From the NCBI GenBank assembly GCA_023548195.1, contig JAJHZJ010000009.1:5296715-5360714 (forward strand): DNA of 64,000 nt, given 5' to 3'. Each line of letters opens with the position of its first letter. Within the stretch, counting starts at the first letter, position 1. Below are positions 1-11,500 of this stretch, one piece after another. Position numbers and translations under genes: made by a program. This DNA comes from Bettongia penicillata ogilbyi (taxonomy: Eukaryota; Chordata; Mammalia; Diprotodontia; Potoroidae). The notes below the pieces were generated by a model, which worked only from the letters and a program-made list of their open reading frames with translations, searched no databases and was not told the DNA's origin.

Positions 1-436
1 GTAGGATTTTGGTTTTTAATCCACTGATTGCTCACTGACTTTCTGTGCCAGGGCCTCAGGTGCTGTGCTGGGATGACTGGGTGTACTCACGTCTGCTGTG
101 CCTAGGGGTTCCAGGGCTGACAGTTTGCCTTCTGTGCTGGGGCTAGAGGCTTAATAGTTAGATTGCTGTGCAACAGGAGCAAGAGGGCTTGGTTACTGGT
201 CTTTGCTGTGGCTAGGAGCTTCCCACTAGCTTACCTGGACATCTTTTTTACCCAAGTGAGACAGACCTTTCCTGAAGTCCTTCTCAGATATCTTAAGCTG
301 GAAAATTGTTTCACTGTTTTTTGAAGGTTGTATCACACCAGAATCCATTTAGAGGCTTGATATATTTTCAGAGGGGAACTGGGGAGAACTCAGGCAACTT
401 TCTGGCTTTTCTCCACCATCTTGGCTCTGCCTCCCC
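1..436 (-). mobile_element. L1 5' UTR, antisense, cut by the window edge
   Basis: Read on the minus strand the segment opens with a G-rich start followed by gcagagccaagatggtgg, closely parallel to the start of the half-L1 at 11,009 (gcggagccaagatggcgg). This is the promoter end of a marsupial-type L1, with the element's first base near 436 and its body running off the left edge. No ORF1 is reached. Nothing can be said about whether it was full length. An ERV origin is less likely because the YY1-like 'caagatgg' sits right at the terminus, as in L1. Confidence 0.7.
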
Positions 437-1071
437 TCTAATTGCTTCTTAGTAGAGAGAATGAACCTGTCCCTTCTAATTTAAAGCACGGTCAACATTT
501 TTGAAGTCTTCCAGTGCCTTTTGGACATTAATAGTCATAATAGAGATTACAAGAATTCTCTAATAGTTTGTTCTCATTAAGTACAGGACAGGGCCATGGT
601 AGGTGCTCTCTGTTTGCTTCCTGTTATCACTGAAGTTCTTATGTAATCTGAAAAGTCCTCAGCCTGAATATTTTTGGACAAGTGAAGCCTTTGGAATCTC
701 TGGGATCATTCAGTTGAATTTAGGCCCAGAAAGGACCATGAGCTGGTCCACTCAGCTTGCCACTAACACCACGGTTCTCATATATCTTTTAGAAAAGGTT
801 CCGTTCTGGAACTCCATGGGGTTACTAATACAAGAGGGGATTCCTTGCTGGGGTTGGATGAGATGTTTCTGAAGAAGGACTTCTTTAGAGAAAAATCAGA
901 ATCCCCCTGAGGATCCCCAAATATGGACCACCAATTTCAGCTCAATGTGCCTTCCTAAAGTTGTCTGAAATCTTATCCAATTACATAATATTAAGGTAAG
1001 AAGACAGAGAAAGGCCCCAGAGGTTCTCAAACAATTCTAAAATTTAGAAGGTATGCTTAAGGTCTTACCTG
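437..1071. other. Unassigned unique-looking DNA
   Basis: No repeat, exon or RNA gene was recognised. An 89-codon open frame at 603-872 has no recognisable domain and is treated as chance. Confidence 0.5.
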
Positions 1072-1110
1072 TTGTGTGTGTGTGCATGTGTGTGTATGTG
1101 TGTGTGTTTG
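1072..1110. repeat. (TG)n microsatellite
   Basis: Interrupted TG dinucleotide run directly beside the 3' end of the antisense RTE-tailed SINE that follows, a usual place for such tracts to grow. Confidence 0.9.
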
Positions 1111-1335
1111 TCCTTCATTGCCAAAGAAGACCATGCCATCAGAGAAATAATGACATGACTTGTATTTGACTTTGTTTTGAGTGAAGGAGGGCTGTGCAGG
1201 TCACCAGCCTCACTTCTCCTTCAGAGTCATCTGAATCCAGTGACTAGATATTCAACAGGATGACTGGAGATGACCCAGGATGAGGCAGTTGGGGTTAAGT
1301 GACTTGCCCAAGGTCACACAGCTAGTGAGTTGCAG
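1111..1335 (-). mobile_element. RTE-tailed SINE, antisense
   Basis: The minus strand ends in tggtcttctttggcaatgaagg, and its interior (agtcaagtgc-like, gaggctggtgacctgcacagccctccttcactc) is shared with the plus-strand copies at 21,595 and 22,140. The far end, aagtgacttgcccaaggtcacacagctag on the plus strand, is the tRNA/CORE-type portion. Such SINEs borrow the 3' end of an RTE LINE for retrotransposition. Confidence 0.75.
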
Positions 1336-2097
1336 CATATTTTAAGTGATTAAGTCCAAAGAACACAACTTTCCCTACAAATTTTAAAAAGTGATAATGC
1401 CTCCCCCTGGTGGATAAATATAATAGAGCTTTGCCCTGACAATGATTGTATGCTATACAGTGAATAAACAAGAGATAAATCTGATCAAGAAATAAATTCA
1501 TAGTTAACGATCTATAACATTTGCTTTTTCCAAAATTAATCGCTTCAAAAAATAAAATAAATTAAAAAATAACAAAAAATAAATAAAATTAATCTGCTTC
1601 ATAGCCTATGAGTTCTTTTCTTCAAAATGTCTTTTCTATCTGTCTTATTCCCTTTCCGTTACCACTACCTACACCAAGCTATCAGCATCTAGAGACCGAA
1701 GCAGAGGAAGAGAGCTAGAGAGAAAATAAATTATTGAATATAAACCAAACTCCTGACTTTCAGTATCTCCATAATTTGATTCCATCCTACTTTTCATATC
1801 TTATCTAAAACTTTTGTCATAAAATATGGGCATCAATGAATATGATGTTATTCTGCTTTAAAATTAACTATCCAGCTTCTGCAAACCTCTGCCACATTTC
1901 CTTAACTTAACTTCAACTCTTTGGTTCAAGACTAGAACTTTTCCAGAAGTCTCTCCTCATTAAGAGAATGATGATTCAGTGACTACATAACAGTTAGCAT
2001 GTCTGTGTGAGGTATAAAGCTGGTATGAGAGTTTGAGAGGAGAATCTTGTTTCCTGCTTTGAGATAGGATTCACATGGTTATAGACCTCTTTTCAGG
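1336..2097. other. Unassigned AT-rich DNA
   Basis: No gene or repeat family was recognised. It includes an A/T-rich low-complexity patch at about 1,545-1,595. Confidence 0.5.
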
Positions 2098-2185
2098 AGA
2101 AAACAAGAGAGACAGAAATGGAGACAGAGAAACAGGTCAGACAGACAGAAATAACAGGACAGACACAGAAAGACAGAGAAAGAAG
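2098..2185. repeat. Degenerate purine-rich (AGAC/GACA) tract
   Basis: Repeated agacagaga-type words, heavily interrupted: an old simple repeat. Confidence 0.7.
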
Positions 2186-2738
2186 ATACTTTGGGGGAAA
2201 GATGAATAGGGTAAAGCTGACATTTCAACATGTTCCTTATTTCCATCTTACCTCACTACACACTTGAGAAAATTTCTCTTTGAGTGAAATCAGAGACGCT
2301 TTCTTGGTTGAAATAAGATATGTCACTCTCAGGAAGAGCTCATTGACTCATTCAGTGTTTTATATATTGTCTTGTATATTCTAATCTATATAACTTCTTT
2401 AATTTTTAGTTATCTCCTTAGGAAAAAATGAGTTTACTTGTTATTTGTGGGGTTTTGTGTAACTAACTTTCACTGGGAAGATGTTAACCTTCAGATGTAG
2501 ATGTAGAATACCACTTCCTCTTTAAGGGATAGTGACCAGAAAAGCAACTTGAAACAAAGCAAAAAAGATTTTCCCTAAACTAACAATGTTGGAAGAGATG
2601 GCGCAGCGAAATCTAATTCTGTACCTTCTGTATAAGGAGAGCAGAGCACGTAGTCTTGCAGCTCTTTTTTCCTGTACCCTTGTAAACAGAAAGTCTCCCT
2701 TGGAGAGAACTGAGGAAGATTCAAGAGATATCTATTTT
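2186..2738. other. Unassigned DNA
   Basis: No recognised repeat or gene. The open frame at 2586-2804 has no domain and overlaps the hairpin below. Confidence 0.5.
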
Positions 2739-2782
2739 GCCCACATGGTTAACCCATGTGGGCATACATATAACCCACATGG
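2739..2782. repeat. Short inverted repeat with a third arm copy
   Basis: gcccacatgg (2739-2748) and ccatgtgggc (2754-2763) are perfect 10-bp reverse complements around a 5-base centre. A third cccacatgg lies at 2774-2782, so either of two hairpins could form. Function unknown; it may be chance or a repeat terminus. Confidence 0.6.
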
Positions 2783-2865
2783 CCGACGCAATCCTTATAC
2801 ATGATATTAACTTGAACTACCTTTTGTGATCTGGAAAAAAGTAATAATTATTTCATCACAGAATC

Positions 2866-3500
2866 ATAGAGTTCAAATCTTAAAAGTTGGAAGGCACATT
2901 AGAGGCCATTTACTTCAACAATATGCCCAACAAGGTTTCCCAGCCTTTGTTTGAAGACTTAGTGAGGGATTTCTTGACACAGATGATTGCACTTGTGAAT
3001 AGTCAAGTAAACTGCTATTATCAAATGCCTACTGTGTACTAGGCACTGTGCTGAGTCCTGGATTGAATTGTTGGGAGAGTGGGATCTTAGTACAATATTT
3101 AGAGAGCCAGACTCAGAACCATGATGTTCTGGATTAAGTTAGCTACTACCTCTGTGACCTTAGGTAAGTGACCCTAAGTCACTTAACCTCTCTGCCCCCA
3201 GGCAACTCTCTAAGATTTTAACTAGAAGAACAGGTATTAATTTGCATTAATAGAGGGAGTTTCCTAACTGGGAAATTCAAAATACCAATGAAATCACAAG
3301 TCTGGTTCCCAAAATACATATAATTATTAGGAAATTTTTCCTAAAATAAAGCCAACGTACACCTTTCCATGACTCCCACCTACTGCTACGAATGCTATCC
3401 TCTAGATCCAAGTAGAACTATTCTAATTCCTCCTTCAAACAAATATTCCAATACTTGGACACAGCTATCATGTCCCTGCTAAATCTCTTCTCAAGGATAA
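2866..3500 (-). mobile_element. CR1/L3-type LINE 3' region, antisense, split by a SINE
   Basis: Two pieces, about 2866-2990 (gttggaaggcacattagaggccattt...cagcctttgtttgaagactt) and about 3330-3500 (ggaaatttttcctaaaataaagcc...atacttggacacagctatcatgtccctgctaaatctcttctc), match the conserved 3' part of CR1/L3 LINEs read antisense. Between them is a SINE (3085-3325). The order of the two pieces is right for one original copy. Confidence 0.65.
3085..3325 (+). mobile_element. SINE-B (Mar1-like)
   Basis: A tRNA-like head (gagagccagactcagaacc) is followed by ctgtgaccttaggtaagtgaccctaagtcacttaacctc, an aactctctaagattttaa segment and the family tail taccaatgaaatcacaag. It is inserted into an older CR1/L3 copy. 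Confidence 0.75.
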
Positions 3501-3640
3501 GTATCTTCAGTTTTCTCATCTATAAAATGCAGATAAAAATAGTATCTACCTGACAGAATTGTTGTGAGGCTCAGATGAGATATTTTATGTAAAGCCTTTT
3601 GCAAACTCTAAAGTATTATGTAAATGATTATTAATTATTA
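3501..3640 (+). mobile_element. CORE/MIR-like SINE body
   Basis: Contains tcagttttctcatctataaaatg, then acctgacagaattgttgtgaggctcagatgagat and aaagccttttgcaaactctaaagt, the ordered segments of a MIR/CORE-type SINE on the plus strand. Confidence 0.65.
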
Positions 3641-3887
3641 AGTCTTAACTAAAGTCCTATCTTTTAACTAGAAGACTTCCCCAATCCTTCTTAATTCCAG
3701 TACCTTCCCTCTGTTAATTATTTCCTAATTACCCTGTTTATAGCTTGTTTGCATATATTTGTTTGCTAATGAAGTTTTTTAGACTGTAATGCTCCTTGAG
3801 GACAAGGACTGTCTTTTGCCTTTTTGTATCCCCAAAGCTTAAGTCAGCGTCTAGCACAAAGTGGACATTTAAGAAATGTTTATTGCT
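3641..3887 (+). mobile_element. L2 LINE 3' end
   Basis: gaagacttccccaatcc...ttagactgtaatgctccttgaggacaaggactgtctt...gtatccccaaagctt...tagcacaaagtgg follows the order of the L2 3' terminal region (settlement of gaag-cttccc, actgtaagctcc, and tagcacagtgcc motifs). Confidence 0.65.
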
Positions 3888-4040
3888 CGATTATTATCAA
3901 TACCATCTCTAAGTTTCAGATTCCTCATTTATAAAAATGGGGAAAAAAACAACTTCTGCTTCCTATTACACAGGTCTAGTAAGAATTTAAATGAGAATGT
4001 TTGCAAGACACTAAGTAAATGTCAGCTACAGTTATTCAAA
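3888..4040 (+). mobile_element. SINE body fragment (CORE/MIR-like)
   Basis: tttcagattcctcatttataaaaatgggg followed by aagaatttaaatgaga and taagtaaatgtcagctac is the 3' half of the same SINE type as at 3,501, degraded. Confidence 0.5.
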
Positions 4041-4248
4041 GAAAGGAAATTGATCTAAAAACTAACTAGGTTTGTGCAGAAAGGAAAACATGAAGGGGTG
4101 ATACTAATATGATACATAAGAAATATGAAGGTCCTTTGTGTCTACGTAGCTTCATTTTTACCTCCAAAACATCATCTTGTTTTGATCTCTTCCTCTCAAC
4201 ATTCCCCTTGCTTCTGCTTGCTCACTATGCTCCTGCCAGAAGGTAGGA

Positions 4249-4302
4249 CTATATATATATATGTATGTATATATATATATATATATAATATATAATATAT
4301 AG
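4249..4302. repeat. (TA)n microsatellite
   Basis: TA dinucleotides with two TGTA interruptions. The 76-codon open frame across it on the minus strand is an artefact. Confidence 0.9.
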
Positions 4303-6062
4303 CTCTGGGCTCCATGTGTGTCCAGACTCTCAGCATGTTCTCCTATTATTTCATGCAACTCCCTTCCTCCTCTACTAGTTTTGTGCAACCTCTATCTACA
4401 ACATATACCTTCTCTGTCGTTGTTTAGCTCTTCTTCCTAAATTGCTTGCTTAAGTTTGCTGCAGACTTCTTGCAGTCTTTCAGTTTCCTCCTCTTTACCA
4501 GTAATGACCATGCTTTCTCCTTCCCTACTATTCATTCCCACAGAAGAAATAAACTCAGTGATCTCTCATGATTCTCTCCTATGTTTCAGTGGCAGCTGTA
4601 GCTTCAAATAGAAGTCACCAAATCCCTACTTGTGCAATACAGGGTTGCTGGTCCTGACTAGTCAATTTCTACAATTTGAAGTTATTTCCTCCTCTTGGGT
4701 CCTTTATCAAGATGGAGCATCAAGTTCTAATAATAATTTTTCACAGATTTATAGATGGTTATTTAGCTTTACCATTTCCAGTAAAAAAAAAAAAGCTGCT
4801 ACAGTTTCTTCCCTGGGAAACCTTGGTTCCTAGGGAACCGCACATATGAAAGGTGTTTGTTTTCTAATATTTCATGTTACACTTCCAAGGCTGCCAACCA
4901 CCTAAGGCATTGGGAAGTAAGGAAGTGCAGTGAATGAGCACATCTGATAGGCTTCTATTGTCATTCCATGGAGGCTTGTATTCCATCACTCGGGATAACA
5001 TCTGGTGCTGACACTTTTCAGATGTCAAAAGCAGAGTCATATTATTGTAAGATACATTCTGAGCTCTCAAGAAATGCTATAGGGTCTGACAGTGATTAAC
5101 GATGTGAAAAATATTTGCATAGCTACAGTTACTTAACCTTGTAACATCTGAGCAATGAGAGGGACAATCATACATCTTGTTTCCTCCAGATATCTCTGGC
5201 GGTTTCATTAACAGCACATGGCATACTCACAGTAGGGGGCAAAAGACATCCACTGAGCCAGGCTATACAGCAGTATCCATGGACCAGATTTCTCTTCCCA
5301 ACTAGATGTCTACATATTACTGACATTGCCAAATAGATGAATATGAGAAATGGAGAATCACAAGATAATAGGAAATAGCTGCCTTTTATTTCAGCTTTGC
5401 AATTAAATACTGGAAAATGAAGGGGTAAGACTAGCTGGTCTTTGAGGTTCTTCCAGCTCTATGTTGCTGCAACTGTGACTGAATAGTTACTATGCTCATT
5501 TTGTGTAATTTGCTGCATGGCCATTTAGACTTTCTAAAGGGAAGGATATCTGCTCTAAAATGTATATGGACTGACATATGCTTTATACTTGTCATTTACT
5601 CTTCAGATATGTGTATATTGAGCCCAGGTTATGTGCAGGGACAATTTATTCACAAGATGATTTTTCCCACCTGATGACTTCTTTCTTTTTCCAGTTTCTT
5701 TGCATGTAAGAAAATGCCCTCGACTATTTTCATTGCACACTGTTGGCAGGAAACCTAGAGTGTCTATTTCCCAGGTCTTTCTGTCAAACTTTCTATTTTC
5801 GTTTTTTATACTTGATTTTACTGAAAGATATCATGAAACAGGGGTGCCTCACATTGCTATAAGTTGCCAAAGAGGCATAACTCATGATCTACTGAGATCT
5901 CCTAGTGTCTCAGAATCTTAGTCTTATTTACAAAATTGATGACATCATATCTCTCCCTTCTCACCTCAAAATTAGTTCAGCCAAATCTTAGAACAAGCCA
6001 ACCTTTTCTCACAAATAAAAACATTTTCTTCAATGATCATCTTATAAAATAAAAAGACAGCA
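4303..6062. other. Mostly unassigned DNA
   Basis: No exon recognised. About 5395-5480 (ggtaagactagctggtctttgaggttcttccagctct) is a worn SINE 3' fragment. 5800-5950 and the remainder look unique. Short open frames at 4630, 4864, 5492 and 5700 carry no domain signature. Confidence 0.45.
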
Positions 6063-6575
6063 TGTGGGTAGTGAATATTGGACCAACCTCAGGGTCAAGA
6101 AGATATGAATTCTAGTTCAGCCTCTGATTTATGCTCACTAATTGACCACAGGTAAGTCATTTAACTTCTCAGCAGAGTCCTAAATCAGAATCCTGGTTGC
6201 CAAGGTAAATGTAACTGAGTGAGGCAAGGGAAGGACAATCTTGTTCTGGTTTAGTCATGCGTTGCCAGGACAATCTGAGAAAGGAAAAAGGAGATATTAT
6301 AGCCTTGCCGTGTAGCAGCAGGTGTGTTGGAGGACTATGAAGCTTTGGGATGACAAGCCTAGGATTGTTAGGTGGAAGAAGTGTATCTCCTAGCCCTCAG
6401 TTAGCTTTGGCACCTTGAGGCAGAGCCCTGATTATCCTGCCCTAGTTATGGCTCTGTCTCTTAGTACCCATCAGACAATTCTCTTACGACTAGAATTTTT
6501 GTATCTGCATCAGTAAAGTAAGTTCTTCACATAATCCCCTACATGGGTAAAATCACAGGTCCAAACAAAAATCAA
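6063..6575 (+). mobile_element. SINE-B (Mar1-like), probably disrupted
   Basis: A SINE head and body occur at 6063-6215 (accaacctcagggtcaagaagatatgaattctagttcagcc...aggtaagtcatttaacttctcagca). A related tail lies at about 6480-6570 (cctacatgggtaaaatcacaggtcc). The 260 bp between them are not SINE, so either one copy was split by an unidentified insertion or two partial copies lie side by side. Confidence 0.55.
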
Positions 6576-7097
6576 CATAGAAATTGCTGTTCTAGAATAG
6601 ATCCTTTTAGTCTGCAACCTTGTGAATAGCAACATCCTTTGCAGATGTTGGAGATCAAGAATACCTCAAATTAGCAAATCTTCTAAACAAAAACCATAAG
6701 CCATCTGGATTTTAGGCACTCTCAGACAGATGCTCTGAATTGGAGGTCAAGGATGCTTATGGAACAAATTTGATTTTGGACAGGTACAGGAGGCTACATC
6801 TGATTTTAATGAGACATGGATGTCCTTACCTCACAGAGACAACATAGGGATCTTTGTTCAGTCTATGTTCATGCCATTGCAGATGTAATTGCTACTATTG
6901 TTAATTATTCAGCTGCTTTTGAAATTGGCCAGGAGTCTTTCCTTCTCCTCCTATCACCCCATCCATCCCATCAGATTTCAATCCAAATAATTTTTCATCA
7001 CGTTTTTCATTTCTTTGGGCTTTTTAATTTCCCCAATTTGCTATATTTGTTCTTAAATTTGGCTGGGTGGGGAGCAGATGGGTGAGTAGAGGGAGAA
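6576..7097. other. Unassigned DNA
   Basis: No repeat, exon or RNA gene recognised. Confidence 0.5.
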
Positions 7098-7118
7098 GAG
7101 AGACAGAGACAGAGAGAG

Positions 7119-7175
<57 letters not shown>
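7098..7175. repeat. (AG)n microsatellite with a 53-bp pure core
   Basis: Imperfect AGAC/AG units run into an uninterrupted AG run from 7123 to 7175. The serine/leucine-rich minus-strand frames over it are low-complexity artefacts. Confidence 0.95.
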
Positions 7176-7178
<3 letters not shown>

Positions 7179-8141
7179 GTTTGCTCTTTTTTGCTAGATG
7201 GCTTTTGTTTGCCACTTGTAATCCAGAGTGGAAATGAATGTGTCAGTTCAAACAATTACTTTGATCAAACCCTAAGGCAATGTTGACTTTCTCTATGAAT
7301 ATCCTTCACTACTACTTCCCACAATTAATATTTTATCCCTGATGGGATTGCTACACAGATATGAAAAATCCACCAAGCAAAATGTTTAGTCAAAAGCAGT
7401 TAAATATTCATTGTTAGAAATCAGAAAGGAACAAAACTTATTTGATGAGATATCCTCCCTTGTGTAACCAAAGGATTTGAAGAAAGAAGGGAGACTTTTA
7501 GAAAGCTCAGTTCATCCCTTAGAGATCATTCCAGGACAGATCTAATATCATTCTATAATATTTAACCCTATTCTGCATAAAAAAGAAACCTCAAGGAAAG
7601 TGTCAGAAAGTCTGAAAAACAAGTATAATAGTGTCAATTGTGGGTTATGAAAACATGTGAGGCTTCTTTTGTTTGTTTAGATTCCTACCATCAAGACTAT
7701 AATCTCTTTGTTCTCTGTGCCTAGAATTGCAATGTTCAATTTAATCCATCTATGGCCATCTATAATCTGGTTTATGCTGCTGTTCTGAGTTGAAAAGCAA
7801 GGTTGGAGAAGTAATAGGTCTCCCCAGGCCATTCCCCACCATTTAGTAGCAAATGCTTTTCACATGGTGATTATGTGATATATCTGCTAGCACATTAGAG
7901 AAAGGAAAATGTAGTCACATGTAAATGTATCCAATGAGAATTGCTGAAGAATATAGTTAAAAACAGACCAGGTCTCAACTGAAAAGTGAGGATAAGGATT
8001 ACAGCTACTTCTATTCTTTTGTTTGCTTCTAGATGAAAAATCTAGTCTCATTAAGTCTTGTAAAACATGTCCCACACCAACCACTCATAGCCAAATGAGC
8101 ACCAGCATCTGTGGATCAGTTTATTTTCCTTTGCCCTAATA

Positions 8142-8145
<4 letters not shown>
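7176..8145. other. Unassigned DNA
   Basis: No repeat family or coding exon recognised. The minus-strand frame at 7887-8084 has no domain. Confidence 0.5.

Positions 8146-8178
<33 letters not shown>
8146..8178. repeat. Uninterrupted A33 homopolymer
   Basis: Thirty-three A residues without interruption. It could be the tail of a retrocopy on the plus strand, but no SINE, L1 or processed gene was recognised just upstream, and the downstream flank (cccttctcag) is not repeated upstream. Confidence 0.95.
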
Positions 8179-8180
<2 letters not shown>

Positions 8181-9994
8181 CTTCTCAGACATATGCTGGT
8201 AATGCTCATCAGTTTTCCCATTTCTGAGAGGTTCTAAAGCAATGATCACCTAAAGTATGAGTGACTGATCTTAGGCTTAGAATGATCAAGTCTTACCTTA
8301 CTCATATTTTTGGACTGTGGGATATAAGAACTCCTTGTCTTGCTATTCTCAAAGCTAAGGGACCTACTCATCTACTTGGAATTATAATGATGCAGTATAA
8401 TTCCTTGGAAGTTTGGACAAGGGATAATATCGTTCAGTGATACAAAGTAAGCAAATAAAGAAGCAAATGAAAGCAAAAAAAAGTTTCTAATTCTATTCAT
8501 AATACATGATTTATCTCAACTTTAAGTTAAAAGCATACTATAAAGATGAAGTAAGAGGCTAATAATCACTTAAGATTATTTCTTTCTATATGCATAATAT
8601 ATTTATAAGGTAAACCAAAGTAGATAAGGAGCCACTGAAAGGATCCATTTTAGCTACCCAATCTCACACAGGACTGATTGGTACTAGAAACACAATTCAG
8701 TTCTTTACAATCAAGTTTTTGAGACACCAATATGATTGCTAAGGTCTTTTCCAGCTCTCATCTCCTATTTTGATTGATTTGTTTTTCCCCTCTTGGTTCT
8801 GTGTCCCAAAGCGAACATTACATTCAATTGAATATATCTTCTCATTAAGAAAACCTACATAGAAAACCAAGATCATAGGATAATAATAAAAATAGTTAAA
8901 TAATAGCTAATATGCCTACTATGTTCCAAACACTGTCCTAAGTACTTTACAAATATTATCTCATAGATTGGTAAATTATGCAGTGAGTTTTTAGAAAGGA
9001 CCAAAAATGGCGCCTACCTTGTTTAAATAAATACATTGCTCTCTAACAATGAACTGGCTGCATGCATGAAATAATTAGTTTTCCCAAGTCAAATGTTTCC
9101 ATCTATTGATCTGGGCCCTCTCTACCCATTACTGCTAGAAACATACTGCCCAAAGTTCTACTGAAACTTTACTTTTTCAAGTTTCCATGAATCTTTTCAG
9201 CTCTTACTCCAGTATTTCCATCCAAAAGACTCTGATTACTTCAAAGAGATAACTTCCAGGAGATGTTCATCTCTTTTTATGACTTCAACTGCAGTTGCTT
9301 TAAGATCATAGGAGTACAGGATCAAAGAATGACAAAACATTTAATTTTACAAATGAGGAAAGTGAGTGCTTTGAGAAGTTAAGGAACTTATGCAAAGTCA
9401 CACTGGTAGAAAACAACAAATATTGCATCACTAAAAAAAAAAAGCCTGATGACAAAAAATTGCTATAACTTCATCAGTGCTTTTAAATGAATTAGTTTTT
9501 AATTAATTATTATAGCATCTACTTACATTTGGATGCTTGTGTGAAAGCTTTATTTAGCAGACTGAAGATTTATTTGTTTTATATTTTATGCTGAGACAAG
9601 TTGAGAGTCCGCTACAACTAAATAAATATAACATTGCCAATATTGGCTAAGTATGGTTTCCTAGACCTCTTAAAGTAACTGCATGAACTCCCAGGGTCCT
9701 ATAGGTTGGGAACTACTGAACAGAATGATCTCTAAATGTTCCTTTCAACTCTAACAATTTGTGATTCCCTTTAAATTCACATTGTGCATTTTAATAGAGA
9801 CTGTAAATCTATCTTGCTTCAGCTCATGTAATACTGGCATTGGCAAAGGTGTTCTCATTTTCTCCACCCCTCTTCCTAATTTAGAGGCTGCAGAAATAGC
9901 AGTGAGCATTAGAAATAGGACTATAACACTATCAGTGAATATCTTATTGAGAAGGAACAAAATATTCATGGAAACACATTTCATAATAGAAAAG
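8179..9994. other. Mostly unassigned DNA with SINE scraps
   Basis: Recognisable scraps: about 8885-8975 (taatatgcctactatgttccaaacactgtcctaagtactttacaaatattatctcat, a MIR/CORE-type SINE section), 9300-9420 (acaaatgaggaaagtgagtgctttgagaagttaaggaact, CORE-like) and 9690-9765 (gaatgatctctaaatgttcctttcaactctaacaattt, SINE 3' part). The rest is unassigned. The overlapping opposite frames at 9751-10000 are not supported as genes. Confidence 0.45.
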
Positions 9995-10330
9995 AACTAA
10001 AAATAAAATTGCTGCCCATTGGCTAAAGAACAAATAAAAAATATGGTATATTAATCTAGGGGAATTTTATCACAAATCAGGAAATGACTGGTAATGTGAA
10101 GAATACATAAAACATAGGAAGATTTTTATGTGATATAGTGAAATAAGCAAAACCAAAAATTTATGCACAAAATGTTTACTATAATATAAATTAAAAGATC
10201 ATTAAAAGGAAGTCAAGCTCTGAGTAACTGAATATCAGTGAAATCCCCAGACAACAGATAATGAAACAAACCTTCACCCACCCATCAGAGTTAGGAAGCT
10301 ATTAGGACAGAATGTTGTATAAATTATCAG
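9995..10330 (+). mobile_element. Old L1 3' region fragment
   Basis: ctgcccattggctaaagaacaaataaaaaatatggtatatt...ggaaatgactggtaatgtgaagaatacataaaacatagg...tagtgaaataagcaaaacc follows the L1 ORF2 3' end order (short gap, 'tggtatat', 'gaaat-atgaa', 'gtgaa-taagcagaacc') seen in younger form at 40,110. It is strongly diverged. Confidence 0.55.
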
Positions 10331-10506
10331 ATGTTCTCATTGTTTAAATTTCTCTTTGTTGAATTTGGAGGATTTTTTATCCTAAGAGAGAGACAAATTT
10401 GGGGGAAATGGCTACATTATAAAAACAAAAGTCAAGTCAGTAATATTTATTAAGTGCCTACTATGTTCCATCTGTGGTGCTAATCACTAAGGATACAAAG
10501 GCAAAT

Positions 10507-10598
10507 AAATAGGAAATGAATGAATGGATAGGTAGATAACTTAAATAAATGGATAGATGGATGGATGAATATGTGAATGAATGAATGAATGAATGAAT
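10507..10598. repeat. Tetranucleotide tract (GAAT / GGAT)
   Basis: Imperfect aaatgaatgaatggatag followed by clean gaat repeats, within the family C copy. Confidence 0.85.
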
Positions 10599-10993
10599 TC
10601 CCTACTCTCAACAGCCTAATGGAAGAGAAAACATACAAACAAGATATATAGAAGCTAGATAAGAGAGGGCAGTTTCTAGCATTAAGGAAGATCAGGAAAG
10701 GCTTGTAGAAGAAAGGATTCTAGTTGGGACTTGAAGAAGGTCAGTGAAGTCAGAATGCAGAGATGAAAAGCATATCCAGACATGAGGGACAGATAGTGAA
10801 AATGCACAGGTGGGAGGGAGAGTGTTATGTGAGAATAACAGTAAGGAAGCCAATGTCATTTGGACAACAAAATAAGTGAAAGGAATGAGAAGATCATAAA
10901 AATAGAAAGGGGCCAAGTTTTGAAGGACTTTAAAAGTAAGCAGAGGATTTTAATGTTTGATCCTGAAGATAATAGGTAGCCACGGAGTTGATT

Positions 10994-11008
10994 AAAAATG
11001 GGGGTGAC
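10994..11008. repeat. Left target-site duplication of the half-L1
   Basis: aaaaatgggggtgac is identical to 13,987-14,001 and sits immediately before the element's first base. A 15-bp duplication is typical of target-primed reverse transcription by L1 machinery. Confidence 0.95.
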
Positions 11009-11018
11009 GGGGGCGGAG

Positions 11019-11030
11019 CCAAGATGGCGG
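11019..11030 (+). promoter_or_regulatory. YY1-like site at the half-L1 5' end
   Basis: ccaagatggcgg lies 11 bases into the element. In primate L1 a YY1 site at the same place fixes the transcription start. The same word is conserved in the antisense L1 at 1-436. The role here is inferred from that parallel. Confidence 0.6.
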
Positions 11031-11500
11031 AGTAGAAGGACGCACGTTTATGAGCTCTGAAACCAAAAGCCCATAGAATTAATGTAAAAAGAGTCCTCCA
11101 TAACTTCTGGGTCAATACAAGGTGTGCAGAAACGGAGTGGAAGAGATTTCCGTTCCAGGGAGCCCTGGAGACCCGTCCCCAGGGTCCGGCGCGCCCCGGA
11201 AAGTGGACCCCACCCCCAGCGCTGCCCTGGCCGCGGCCCCAGAGAAGCTGATCCGAGCAGGCTTCAGAGACGGGAGCTCCGGCAGCCGGGAAAGTCCCTC
11301 CGCCCACAGAAGTTACAGGTCAGTGAGAGAGAGGGCTGGGCTGGACGAGAGGGGAAGCAGGGCATCTCCGTGACTCGGGCCCCCTCGGGAGGAAGCAGCG
11401 GTGGCAGGGACGGGGGCAGGAAGTGGCGGAGGCAGGGGCGGCGGCTGAGGCGGCAGCGGACCGGGACTCGGGAATCCCCCAGCAGCAGGCAGGATCTTCA

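Noticed and set aside
7007..7255. Serine/leucine-rich minus-strand frames
   Set aside because: They are the translation of an AG microsatellite.
11100..11500. CpG-rich region as a host-gene CpG island with first exon
   Set aside because: It lies wholly inside the half-L1 between its 5' end and ORF1 and is bounded by the element's target-site duplications. The proline/arginine-rich frames there are compositional.
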